NCBI GenBank assembly: GCA_021205365.1
Contig: JAJPXP010000043.1
Coordinates: 1-64,000 of the forward strand
DNA length: 64,000 nt
Reading direction: 5' to 3'
From: Clostridia bacterium
GTDB taxonomy: Bacteria; Bacillota; Clostridia; Oscillospirales; Butyricicoccaceae
Shown here in pieces: positions 1 to 7,316 of the stretch. Each line of letters starts with the position of its first letter. Position 1 is the first letter of the stretch. A program made the translations under genes and the position numbers. The notes under the pieces were generated by a model. The model ran no database searches. It worked only from the letters and a program-made list of their open reading frames with translations, and was not told where the DNA came from.

Positions 1-167
1 GCTACCTCAACGCCATGGAACTGCTCTGCCATCTTTGCCATCGTACGCTGGAAAATAATTGGCTCACCTACTGCATGACCCAATACAACACGGTCACCGT
101 TTTTAATAAGAGAAACAGCCTCTTCCGGCGCCATGGTATGCTCTTTATAATATTCCTGCCATCCCAT
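1..167 (-). CDS. CoA-transferase, 4-hydroxybutyrate/acetyl-CoA hydrolase family (N-terminal 55 residues, cut by window edge)
   Basis: Too short for the ORF track as a minus-strand gene. The complement reads MGWQEYYKEHTM followed by PEEAVSLIKNGDRVVLGHA and then GEP. This is the N-terminal pattern of AbfT/Cat2-type CoA-transferases (family I, acetyl-CoA hydrolase/transferase), which move CoA between acetyl- or butyryl-CoA and short hydroxy acids. The catalytic glutamate lies beyond the window. The start is supported by a GAAGGA ribosome site about 10 bases upstream. It is the last visible gene of the strand carrying iolD, iolB and an iron alcohol dehydrogenase, so it probably activates the acid made by that dehydrogenase. 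Substrate (3-hydroxypropionate, 4-hydroxybutyrate or butyrate) cannot be decided from the fragment. Confidence 0.75.
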   Translation of the reverse strand, partial: MGWQEYYKEHTMAPEEAVSLIKNGDRVVLGHAVGEPIIFQRTMAKMAEQFHGVEV

Positions 168-205
168 TATTATATATCCTTCTTTCTTCAGTTATGCTGA
201 AACAT

Positions 206-247
206 GGTATATCTGAAAACGGAATGGGTGAATGTTTCAGATATGCC
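206..247 (-). repeat. Inverted repeat upstream of the CoA-transferase gene
   Basis: GGTATATCTGAAAAC (206-220) faces GTTTCAGATATGCC (234-247), a near-perfect 13-14 bp stem with a 13-base loop, about 40 bases upstream of the CoA-transferase start. It could be an mRNA stem or an operator. The 12-mer TGAATGTTTCAG inside it recurs at 2343-2354, just upstream of the iolB ribosome site. Confidence 0.5.
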
Positions 248-290
248 TTAATAAACTCCGGAAAACCTTCTTATGGTAAAAATCCACAGG

Positions 291-389
291 GATAGGAGAG
301 GCATGTCCATGCTGCATACGGATGAAAAATAACAACAATGGTTATTTTCTCTCCGCGAATACAAGCAGCATGTCCATCCTCCCCTTATC
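291..389 (-). repeat. Long imperfect inverted repeat between the iron alcohol dehydrogenase and the CoA-transferase
   Basis: Two arms of about 43 bases pair imperfectly around the loop AACAATG. Matching blocks include GATA(A)GG.GAGG, CATGCTGC and GAAAA(T)AAC. It starts just past the stop of the upstream gene. On the minus strand it is followed by GGATTTTTACC, so it may act as a leaky terminator or a processing hairpin that sets the dehydrogenase to CoA-transferase ratio. A small mobile-element remnant is an alternative. Confidence 0.5.
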
Positions 390-395
390 TATTTC

Positions 396-1517
396 TTAAA
401 ATGCTTTTTTGTAAATATCCAGAATATCTTCTTCTGTCAGTTCAACATAGTTGTTGTTCAGCAAACGCTGCTGGGTTTCCAGTACATTCTTTGCAAATAC
501 TGGCAGCTCGTCAACAGTAACGCCGTGCTCACGCAGCGGATCCTTCTTGAGGACATCGTCCATCAGCTTGTACAGGGCTTCCAGAGCAAATACCGGCTCA
601 GTGTCCAGATGCTTTGCTAGGATTTCTTCCAGCTGATTCAGCTTGCCGATCGGCTTCTTTGCCTGATACTTGCGCATAACGTCAGCAAACATCAGCTGGT
701 TTGCCTGACCGTGCGGGATGTGATGTACGCCGCCGAGCGGATAGCTCAGTGCATGAACTGCTGCACAGCCTGCATGGCCAAATGCGATACCTGCAAAGTT
801 GGAAGCACGCAGGAACTCCGGTGCATTCTTCTTCCAGCCATTCTTATCGCCGCTGGCAACTGCTGCCTTCCAGCCGTTCAGGATCAGATCCAGAGCACGC
901 TCAGAGAACAGCTCGCTGATTGCACAAGCGTTCGGGCTGAGGAAAGACTCAACTGCATGAATCATTGCATCAATAGAAGATGTTGCAAATACGCCATACG
1001 GCAGGCTTGCCAGCATACCCGGGATCAGTGCTGCTTCTGTAGCAAACATTGCCGGAGATACGATGCCCTGCTTGATACCCTTGGTGGTACGGTTGATGAT
1101 AGAAATGTTGGTTACTTCACTGCCGGTGCCGCAGGTAGTCGGAACGATAACCAGCGGATGTACCTTGGACAGATCAGCCATGCGGTCATACAGGTCATCT
1201 ACCTTATCCTCTGCATTTGCAACAGCAATAACCTTTGCGATATCGATGATCGTGCCGCCGCCAACTGCAATAATGCGGTCATACTTCTTGTCGCGCAGCT
1301 CGTCAAGGATAGCATCAACCATAACATCGGTCGGCTCACCTACACCGTACTTTTCCTGGAACAGTGTCTGGCAGCCCAGCTCCAGTTTTTCAATGACCGG
1401 GCTGTAAATGTATTCGTTGGTCAGAATCAGATCATTTGCGCCCAGATTTGCTTCCTTTGCATAGGTACCAAAATCTGCATACTCCGCAACAGCGGGAATT
1501 AACTGAAATGCTTTCAT
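396..1517 (-). CDS. Iron-containing alcohol dehydrogenase, 4-hydroxybutyrate dehydrogenase-like (possible 3-hydroxypropionate/malonate-semialdehyde reductase)
   Basis: A 373-residue group III (Fe-dependent) alcohol dehydrogenase. It has the NAD-binding AVGGGTIIDIAK near residue 85, PTTCGTGSEVT near 127, the metal-ligand stretch IDAMIHAVESFLSPNA, and HALSYPLGG with HHIPHGQAN. Overall it resembles the NAD-dependent 4-hydroxybutyrate dehydrogenase of Clostridium kluyveri, including the C-terminal QQRLLNNNY. The start is MKAF, because GGAGGGTGCACAACAATG gives an excellent ribosome site; the longer ORF adds 20 residues that read through it. It sits 17 bases after iolB and before a CoA-transferase. 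Succinate semialdehyde to 4-hydroxybutyrate is the family activity. In this inositol operon the equivalent reduction of malonate semialdehyde to 3-hydroxypropionate is equally plausible, but that is inference. Confidence 0.85.
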   Translation of the reverse strand: MKAFQLIPAVAEYADFGTYAKEANLGANDLILTNEYIYSPVIEKLELGCQTLFQEKYGVGEPTDVMVDAILDELRDKKYDRIIAVGGGTIIDIAKVIAVANAEDKVDDLYDRMADLSKVHPLVIVPTTCGTGSEVTNISIINRTTKGIKQGIVSPAMFATEAALIPGMLASLPYGVFATSSIDAMIHAVESFLSPNACAISELFSERALDLILNGWKAAVASGDKNGWKKNAPEFLRASNFAGIAFGHAGCAAVHALSYPLGGVHHIPHGQANQLMFADVMRKYQAKKPIGKLNQLEEILAKHLDTEPVFALEALYKLMDDVLKKDPLREHGVTVDELPVFAKNVLETQQRLLNNNYVELTEEDILDIYKKAF

Positions 1518-1534
1518 TGTTGTGCACCCTCCAA

Positions 1535-2326
1535 TCAGATATCCGGGAAATACTTTGCGCCCGGTGCAGTTACCCACTCATATTCCGGTACGGTGGTGGT
1601 AATGATGTTCTTGTCGTCCTGCAGACGGATGCACCACAGATAATACTCTGCGTAACCCGGTGCTGCTGCCTGAGAATGGGTTACATTTTCCGGCATACCA
1701 GTCAGGTCATTGTTCTTTACCTTGTAAGCGTCATCGCCATACTCAGCCAGGCCATAGCCGTTTTCCGGCAGGAACTTGTAGTAGTACAGTTCCGGCTCAA
1801 CATGCTGATGCGGTGGGTAAGAAGACCACTTGCCCGGGAAGTGTACAACTTCACCGATGAAGAAGTTGGTCTCAGGGCAGTTGGAACGGTCAAAGAAGGT
1901 ACGAACCATACGGGTGGATGCTTCGTTCATCTGGCCAGCGCCACGCTCCTCGTTTGCACACAGGCAATCTTCCGGACGCATCAGCTTTGCTTCAAAGCTG
2001 CGCTTGTTCTCGGTGCGTGCCATTGCGATTTCTGCATCCTTGGTGCAGGTGATGGTAACTGCGGTATTCTGCGGAACATGCAGCACAATTGCGCCTTCAT
2101 GGAAGCAATCCTTGCGCTCAACAGCTTCGGTCTTGCCGTCCCATGCGAAGGTAACAGCACCGCTCATCAGATCATAAACAACTTCCTGTGCATAATCAAA
2201 GTTCATAACGTCGCCAGCAGTCATCTTAACAACGCCGAACTCCATTCCCATCATTTCCGGATTCTCTACTGCGGAAACCATCTTGTTGTAGCCCTTCTCA
2301 AACGGACCATTTGCAGTGTATTTCAT
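1535..2326 (-). CDS. iolB: 5-deoxy-glucuronate isomerase
   Basis: A 263-residue bicupin. IolB converts 5-deoxy-D-glucuronate, made by IolD, to 2-deoxy-5-keto-D-gluconate in the cytosol. The diagnostic stretch EVVHFPGKWSSYPPHQH, followed by EPELYYYKF, supplies the HxH and Glu metal ligands of the C-terminal cupin (about residues 165-190). The PENVTHSQAAAPGYAEYYLW segment near residue 215 carries a further histidine of the fold. AAAAGGAGCAAGCGATTATG gives a strong start. It is the second gene of the minus-strand operon, 366 bases after iolD; that gap contains several strong hairpins, so iolB may be expressed at a level different from iolD. Length is close to the usual 260-275 residues. Confidence 0.92.
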   Translation of the reverse strand: MKYTANGPFEKGYNKMVSAVENPEMMGMEFGVVKMTAGDVMNFDYAQEVVYDLMSGAVTFAWDGKTEAVERKDCFHEGAIVLHVPQNTAVTITCTKDAEIAMARTENKRSFEAKLMRPEDCLCANEERGAGQMNEASTRMVRTFFDRSNCPETNFFIGEVVHFPGKWSSYPPHQHVEPELYYYKFLPENGYGLAEYGDDAYKVKNNDLTGMPENVTHSQAAAPGYAEYYLWCIRLQDDKNIITTTVPEYEWVTAPGAKYFPDI

Positions 2327-2692
2327 AATCGCTTGCTCCTTTTGAATGTTTCAGGTACAGCAAAGCCGCCCGCTCTATTTCTGGGGCGGCTTTGCCGGAT
2401 AGGTATAGGTGTTAAATATATAGAAGAATATAATCAAGTATTGAGTTTGTAGCTCTGCATTTGGGATTTTCCACACTGCGGCAAAACCGCAGTGTGGAGA
2501 TGTGAGAAAAGTGTAAGTGCATTTAGAGAATGTATCACAATGCAGAGGATGTTGGAGATGTTTGCAATAACAAGCTCAATACATTCTCAACTAACTCTAA
2601 GTATAGTCCTGAAGGGGGAAGGAGAATCCCCCTTCAGGAACAGGAGAGAGAAATTCTTGGAGAGTTTCTCAGGAGATGTGTGAGCGTATTTA
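2327..2692 (-). other. Intercistronic region between iolD and iolB with several stem-loops
   Basis: No gene is seen. Three strong hairpins are visible: GCAAAGCCGCC/GGCGGCTTTGC (2360-2395), the perfect CCACACTGCGG-caaaa-CCGCAGTGTGG (2471-2497) and the perfect TCCTGAAGGGGGA/TCCCCCTTCAGGA (2607-2639). A longer-range pair GAGAATGTAT (2526-2535)/ATACATTCTC (2579-2588) also exists. None has a proper U-tract on the minus strand, so mRNA processing or stability elements fit better than terminators. Confidence 0.7.
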
Positions 2693-4645
2693 TTAATACA
2701 TTCTAGCTTCTGCCAGATGTGCATCGATGCGCTTACGGCCTTCCTGAACAGCCTCAGACTTGGAAGTAGAAGCTACACCAATGTGCCACCAGGACTCATA
2801 GCCTTCAGCCATGGTCTTCGGCAGAACCTTAGCATCGATGATGCAGGAACCAGTTTCCTTCTTTGCCTCCTGAACAGCCTTGCGGAATTCGTCCGGAGTC
2901 TTTGCATAGAATGCCTTCATGCCGTAGCCTTCGCCAACCTTGCCGAAGTCAGTGTAGCAGTACTTGCCGTCCAGCTTGCCGGTTTCCTCATTGCGGTAAC
3001 GCATTTCGGTTGCCAGGGAGCCAACGCCGTTGCCCATCTGCAGGTTGTTGATGCAGCCGAATGCAGTGTTGTCGAATACAACGACTGTAATCTTTGCATT
3101 TTCCTGAATAGCGGTCGGGATCTCAGAGTTCAGCATCATGAAGGAGCCGTCGCCTACCAGTGCGTAAACTTCCTTCTCCGGCTCAGCCAGCTTAGCGCCG
3201 AATGCGCCAGCAATTTCGTAACCCATGCAGGATGCGCCGTATTCCATGTTGTAGGAATCCTTCGCATCAGTTACCCACAGACGCTCCAGGTCTGCCGGCA
3301 GGGAACCTGCTGCTGCAACAACAATTGCATCGTCATCAATCTCTTCACGCAGGATACCAACTGCATTGGACTCAGTGATGGTACCGCCGATATCGTTAAC
3401 GAAGTCGTTCATGATCTTTTCGGTCCAGGACGGTACACACGGAACGAACTTGCCTTCGCCGAAGCCTTCGCCATGATACTGTACGCCCAGAACGCTCAGG
3501 CGCTCCTTCTCCCAAACCTCACGGATTTCCTGAATCTCGGTGGTGTAGCCGGACTGATACTGCTCAGCCTTCAGCTCTTCCATGATAGCTTCCAGTGTTA
3601 CCTTTGCATCGCCTACGCAGCGGGTTGCATCCAGCTTCTCAGCATGGAACTCGGAAGTGTTGATTGCCAGAATCTTGATGTCCGGATTGCGGAACAGTAC
3701 CCACTTGGAACCAGTTACGAAGTCATTGAAACGTGTGCCTACGCCGATTACCAGGTCAGCATCCTTGCACAGTGCGTTTGCTGCCAGACCACCGGTTACG
3801 CCTACGCCGCCAACGGAGAGCTCGAAGCTGTCCGGCAGAGCGGAGTGACCTGCCTGAGTCTGAGAAACCGGAATGTTGAATTCCTTAGCGAATTCCATAA
3901 CGGTCTCGCCTGCTTCGGAGTAACGAACGCCGCCGCCGGAGATCAGGAGCGGCTTCTTGGAAGCCTTGATCATTTCAACTGCCTGCTTGATTTCGTAATC
4001 ATCAGCACAGCGGCGGGAAATGTGATGTACTCTCTTCTGGAAGAAGTAATCCGGATACTCGAAGGACTCGCCCTGTACATCCTGCGGCAGGCTGATGGTA
4101 ACAGTACCACAGTTAGCAGTGTCGGTCAGAACACGCATTGCGTTAACCAGTGCCGGCATCAGCTGCTCCGGACGGCTAACACGATCCCAGTACTTGGAAA
4201 CCGGCTTGAAGCAATCAGAAGCGGTAACACTCAGATCGCTCGGGCTTTCCAGCTGCTGCAGAACCGGGTCCGGCTGACGGGTTGCAAAAGAGTCTGCCGG
4301 GAACAGCAGCAGCGGAATGTTGTTAACGGTTGCAGTCAGAGCAGCAGTTACCATGTTGCAGGCACCCGGTCCGATCGAAGACGAACAAGCAATGATCTTG
4401 CGGCGGTTATTCTGCTTTGCGTAAGAAATAGCAGCGTGTGCCATACCCTGCTCGTTACGGCCCTGATAAACTCTCAGATGACCCGGATCTTCGTCCAGGG
4501 CCTGGCCCAAGCCAACTACGATGCCGTGACCAAAGATGGTAAAGATGCCATCTACGAACGGCTCTACTTTGCCATCCATTTCGATGTACTGCTGATTCAG
4601 GAACTTAACAACTGCCTGACCAACTGTCATTTTTGTTTTGCTCAT
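2693..4645 (-). CDS. iolD: 3D-(3,5/4)-trihydroxycyclohexane-1,2-dione hydrolase
   Basis: A 650-residue thiamine diphosphate enzyme that opens the inositol-derived ring to 5-deoxy-D-glucuronate. The N-terminal half has the pyrimidine-binding domain with the conserved Glu in RNEQGMAHAA (near residue 65), and a central Rossmann-type domain includes KPLLISGGGVRYS. The C-terminal ThDP/Mg site is GDGSFMMLNSEI with the downstream Asn in VVVFDNTAFG. The acetolactate-synthase-like architecture and the NLQMGNGVGS stretch fit IolD well. GAGGAGGAAGCACATTATG sets the start. It is first in the operon iolD-iolB-FeADH-CoA-transferase, divergent from an AraC regulator. Its promoter has a good -10 and no recognisable -35, suggesting activator dependence. 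Confidence 0.95.
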   Translation of the reverse strand: MSKTKMTVGQAVVKFLNQQYIEMDGKVEPFVDGIFTIFGHGIVVGLGQALDEDPGHLRVYQGRNEQGMAHAAISYAKQNNRRKIIACSSSIGPGACNMVTAALTATVNNIPLLLFPADSFATRQPDPVLQQLESPSDLSVTASDCFKPVSKYWDRVSRPEQLMPALVNAMRVLTDTANCGTVTISLPQDVQGESFEYPDYFFQKRVHHISRRCADDYEIKQAVEMIKASKKPLLISGGGVRYSEAGETVMEFAKEFNIPVSQTQAGHSALPDSFELSVGGVGVTGGLAANALCKDADLVIGVGTRFNDFVTGSKWVLFRNPDIKILAINTSEFHAEKLDATRCVGDAKVTLEAIMEELKAEQYQSGYTTEIQEIREVWEKERLSVLGVQYHGEGFGEGKFVPCVPSWTEKIMNDFVNDIGGTITESNAVGILREEIDDDAIVVAAAGSLPADLERLWVTDAKDSYNMEYGASCMGYEIAGAFGAKLAEPEKEVYALVGDGSFMMLNSEIPTAIQENAKITVVVFDNTAFGCINNLQMGNGVGSLATEMRYRNEETGKLDGKYCYTDFGKVGEGYGMKAFYAKTPDEFRKAVQEAKKETGSCIIDAKVLPKTMAEGYESWWHIGVASTSKSEAVQEGRKRIDAHLAEARMY

Positions 4646-4710
4646 AATGTGCTTCCTCCTCTGAAAAACCTGTTATTTTCTCCTCACCGCCCTGCGGTGT
4701 CTTTGTTTTT

Positions 4711-4736
4711 GATGGTTAAAGTATATCATTTTCACC
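4711..4736 (-). promoter_or_regulatory. iolD promoter element (26-bp motif shared with the iolE promoter)
   Basis: On the minus strand GGTGAAAATGATATACTTTAACCATC contains the -10 TATACT (4720-4725), with no consensus -35. Twenty-one of 26 positions match 8328-8353 upstream of iolE, with a similar distance to the start codon (66 versus 79 bases). Probable AraC-activated inositol promoter. Confidence 0.6.
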
Positions 4737-5004
4737 AAATTCCGTCTTCTAATTTCTTGTTTTTTCGTTTTTATGACGATCTCCCATCTGTTTTTTCAAG
4801 TCCTTGCTGTTATTTGGCACATATTTTTCGGTTTTTACCTGCAAATTTTTTAATTCTTGCTTTTAAATGCCTATACCCCCTGAAATAAAAAATTTGAATT
4901 TTATTCAATATCCTGCGATTTGTTGTAAAACCGCCCTTTCACAGGCCTTTTTTCCCACCGAATGCAGAGCCGCAAATCCGTGCAACATAACAAAATTTTT
5001 TACA

Positions 5005-5033
5005 TTGTTTTTCTGTTTTTTTGGCGATATAAT
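5005..5033 (+). promoter_or_regulatory. Promoter of the first AraC gene
   Basis: TTGTTT, 17 bases, TATAAT: a near-consensus sigma-A promoter 35 bases upstream of the start codon. The regulator is probably made constitutively. Confidence 0.65.
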
Positions 5034-5067
5034 AAGAATATCGAAAATTAAAATGAGGTGAATATTT

Positions 5068-6015
5068 ATGGGACAGCAACAGCCGCTCAATGCGCAATGT
5101 TTTGTAAAAAAAGCATTCCTGCCATTGTTTTCAAAAAAAAATGATCCACAGCTCCTGTATGTCTGCAAAATCAGCCCGGATGTCAGCAACCGCCATCCGC
5201 GTATTATGCACTCCCATGACGATCTGGTGGAGCTGGTATTGATTTACAGCGGTGCAAGTGAATACTTGATTCACGATAAAAAATATGCTGTCAAAGCAGG
5301 CGATCTGCTCGTTTATAATTCCAATGTTGTACACGACGAAAACTCTACACCGGATTCCGAGCTCGGCTTTTTCACAATCGCCGTCGGTGACCTGAATATG
5401 CTGGATCTGCGCCCCAATGCCCTGATTCCCGACGATGCAGGCTACCTCTTCCCAACCGGTCATCATTTTGAAGAACTCCGTCAGCTGTTTGAAATGATGT
5501 TCCGCAACCTGTCTGAAGGTGAGCCCTATGCGGAACGATTTTGCAACAGCCTGATGCATGCACTCCTGGACAGGGTGCTTTGCATTGTAAATGCGCCAAC
5601 CCCTGGTATTGCACCGGAAATGCCGGAAGTTGACGAACCCAATATCCTGGGCAGCCGTGTGAAAAAATACATCGACCAGCATTATACAGAACCAATCACA
5701 CTGCAATCCATGGCAACTGACCTGCATGCCAGTCCATGCTATCTTTCTCATGTCTTCAAGGATATGAGCGGCTATTCCCCCATCCAGTATCTTCTGCGCC
5801 GCCGCATTGGCGAAGCACAGACATTGCTGATTACAACGGACTATCCTGTTACACAAATCGCAGGCATGGTCGGTTATGATACACAGAGTTATTTCAATAT
5901 GCAATTTACAAAGAATGTCGGCATATCACCGAAAAAATTCCGTCAAAACTATATTGTTGCTGAAAAAGAGATCAAACCAGCCGTTAAAAGAAAACCGAAG
6001 AAAAAAAGCAAATAA
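5068..6015 (+). CDS. AraC family transcriptional regulator, cupin sensor domain (inositol-locus regulator 1)
   Basis: 315 residues. An N-terminal cupin-like ligand domain (RIMHSHDDLVELVLIYSG and YAVKAGDLLVYNSNVVHDE, residues about 45-100) is followed by the two helix-turn-helix units of the AraC family. These run from ITLQSMATDLHASPCYLSHVF through GYSPIQYLLRRRIGEAQ to YPVTQIAGMVGYDTQSYFNMQF and GISPKKFRQ (about 210-295). The C-terminal tail is very lysine-rich. GAGGTGAATATTTATG sets the start. It lies divergently from iolD and convergently with the Gfo/Idh gene, so it probably activates the iol units in response to an inositol intermediate. A paralogue lies at 8748-9605; neither is a DeoR-type IolR, the repressor known from Bacillus. 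Confidence 0.85.
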   Translation: MGQQQPLNAQCFVKKAFLPLFSKKNDPQLLYVCKISPDVSNRHPRIMHSHDDLVELVLIYSGASEYLIHDKKYAVKAGDLLVYNSNVVHDENSTPDSELGFFTIAVGDLNMLDLRPNALIPDDAGYLFPTGHHFEELRQLFEMMFRNLSEGEPYAERFCNSLMHALLDRVLCIVNAPTPGIAPEMPEVDEPNILGSRVKKYIDQHYTEPITLQSMATDLHASPCYLSHVFKDMSGYSPIQYLLRRRIGEAQTLLITTDYPVTQIAGMVGYDTQSYFNMQFTKNVGISPKKFRQNYIVAEKEIKPAVKRKPKKKSK

Positions 6016-6039
6016 ATATAGTATATTGGGATATATGCA

Positions 6040-6075
6040 AAGCCCGCCTGCAAAATGCAGACGGGCTTGCCGTTT
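6040..6075. terminator. Bidirectional terminator between the AraC gene and the Gfo/Idh gene
   Basis: AAGCCCGCCTGCA-aaa-TGCAGACGGGCTT forms a 13-bp stem with one mismatch between two converging genes. The tails are only moderately T-rich. Confidence 0.6.
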
Positions 6076-6122
6076 CAGTAGAGATAAAATTTATATTATG
6101 GAATAATGGAAGAAAGTCAAAA

Positions 6123-7259
6123 TTATGCGTCCATTTCGGAAACCTTAACCCATCTGCCTTCCTTAGCAGAAGTAGCCATTGCTTCCAGAATCTTATCTAC
6201 CTCGTGACCATATGCCATGTCAATGCTAACATCGCGGTCTTCGGTGATTGCAGTCAGGATATCATGCGCCTGAACGGACATAATTTCATTGTAAGCAATG
6301 CCCTGCTCGTCGGTGCCGCAGAAGTTTGCGTAATCGCCGTTGCGGGTGTTGCCCTTGATTACCTTGTAGCCGCGTTCCTTCGGATCACAATCATTGGAGT
6401 AATACAGCAGCTCGTTGATACGGGTCATTTCAAATTTAACGCTGCCCTTGCTGCCCTGAATTTCATATGCAAGGCTAACCGGACGAGCTACAGAAATACG
6501 GCTGGAGGACATAGAGCCAATGCGTCCATCCTCATACTTAACGATAACATAAATCTGGTCATCGGTATCGATATCCAGGGTCTTGGTGTTATCACGAGCA
6601 TCCGGGCGCTTGTTATACGGAGTATCCCAGGAAGCAAAAACTTCTACGATCTTCTTGCCAACGATCATGTCAGACAGGCTGACAATATGTGCGGTCAGAT
6701 CGCCCAGTGCGCCGGTGCCAGCGGTTGCTGCTAACTGTCTCCAGGTTGCCGGAGTGGTCGGATCTGCGCAGTAAGAGCAATCGAACTCGCCGCGGAATGT
6801 AACGAAATCGCCCAGCTTGCCCGATTCCATCAGTTCCTTTGCCAGGATGTTTGCCGGGCATTTGGTGTAAATGAAGTCAACCAGGGTCTTAACGCCTGCT
6901 TCCTTAACAGCGTCAACCATCTTCTGGCCTTCTTCCAGTGTATTTGCCATCGGCTTCTCGCACAGAATATGCTTGCCTGCCTTAGCTGCTTCGATTGCAA
7001 TGTCAGCATGGGTAAAGTTCGGTGTTGCAATGATAACCAGATCAACGTTCGGATCGTTGACAACATCATGCCAGTCAGTGGTAACCTTCTTATAGCCAAA
7101 GCGCTCTGCAGCCAGCTTTGCAGCCTTCTCATTTGTGTCTGCTACGATCTCAAATACCGGCTCAACATCATGATATGCCTGACGTACATTGGTCAGACCG
7201 ATCGAATGAAAGCTACCCATCCAGTTGGAGCCGCAAAGGCCAATTCTTACTTGCTTCAT
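6123..7259 (-). CDS. Gfo/Idh/MocA family oxidoreductase, probable inositol dehydrogenase paralogue
   Basis: 378 residues. The N-terminal Rossmann fold begins VRIGLCGSNWMGSFHS, with the family signature CEKPMANTLEEGQ near residue 108. The C-terminal substrate domain contains GTGALGDLTAHIVSLSDMIVG, which supplies the catalytic Asp/His region. Such NAD(P)-dependent enzymes oxidise or interconvert inositols and other polyols; this one may act on scyllo- or chiro-inositol, or on a keto-inositol. AAAGGAGAATATTATTATG supports starting at MKQV, seven residues inside the ORF-track start. It is the second gene after iolE on the minus strand, 57 bases downstream. A canonical iolG lies at 10998, so this is a diverged second dehydrogenase, not a duplicate. 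Confidence 0.8.
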   Translation of the reverse strand: MKQVRIGLCGSNWMGSFHSIGLTNVRQAYHDVEPVFEIVADTNEKAAKLAAERFGYKKVTTDWHDVVNDPNVDLVIIATPNFTHADIAIEAAKAGKHILCEKPMANTLEEGQKMVDAVKEAGVKTLVDFIYTKCPANILAKELMESGKLGDFVTFRGEFDCSYCADPTTPATWRQLAATAGTGALGDLTAHIVSLSDMIVGKKIVEVFASWDTPYNKRPDARDNTKTLDIDTDDQIYVIVKYEDGRIGSMSSSRISVARPVSLAYEIQGSKGSVKFEMTRINELLYYSNDCDPKERGYKVIKGNTRNGDYANFCGTDEQGIAYNEIMSVQAHDILTAITEDRDVSIDMAYGHEVDKILEAMATSAKEGRWVKVSEMDA

Positions 7260-7316
7260 AATAATATTCTCCTTTACCATAAATATGTATTACTAATATT
7301 TTAATATAAAATACAA

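Larger units (their letters stand above)
4646..5067. other. Divergent regulatory region between iolD and the first AraC gene
   Basis: 422 bases, AT-rich. It holds the iolD promoter element (4711-4736), a small CACCGC/GCGGTG hairpin in the iolD leader (4685-4699), a TTTTTCGGTTTTT tract (4824-4836) with a similar copy upstream of iolE (8458-8470), and the araC promoter. No ORF with a ribosome site is seen. Confidence 0.7.

Noticed and set aside
1-167. Butyryl-CoA:acetate CoA-transferase (but) as the name for the partial gene
   Set aside because: The N-terminus fits 4-hydroxybutyrate-type transferases better, and the catalytic part is outside the window, so only the family is given.
2471-2497. 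Perfect hairpin as an intrinsic terminator
   Set aside because: No U-tract follows on either strand and it lies within an operon, so it is listed as an intercistronic structure.
2717-4888. 723-codon plus-strand ORF
   Set aside because: It is the antisense shadow of iolD, whose strand has ThDP motifs and a ribosome site. The ORF has Cys/His/Leu-rich composition and no start signal.
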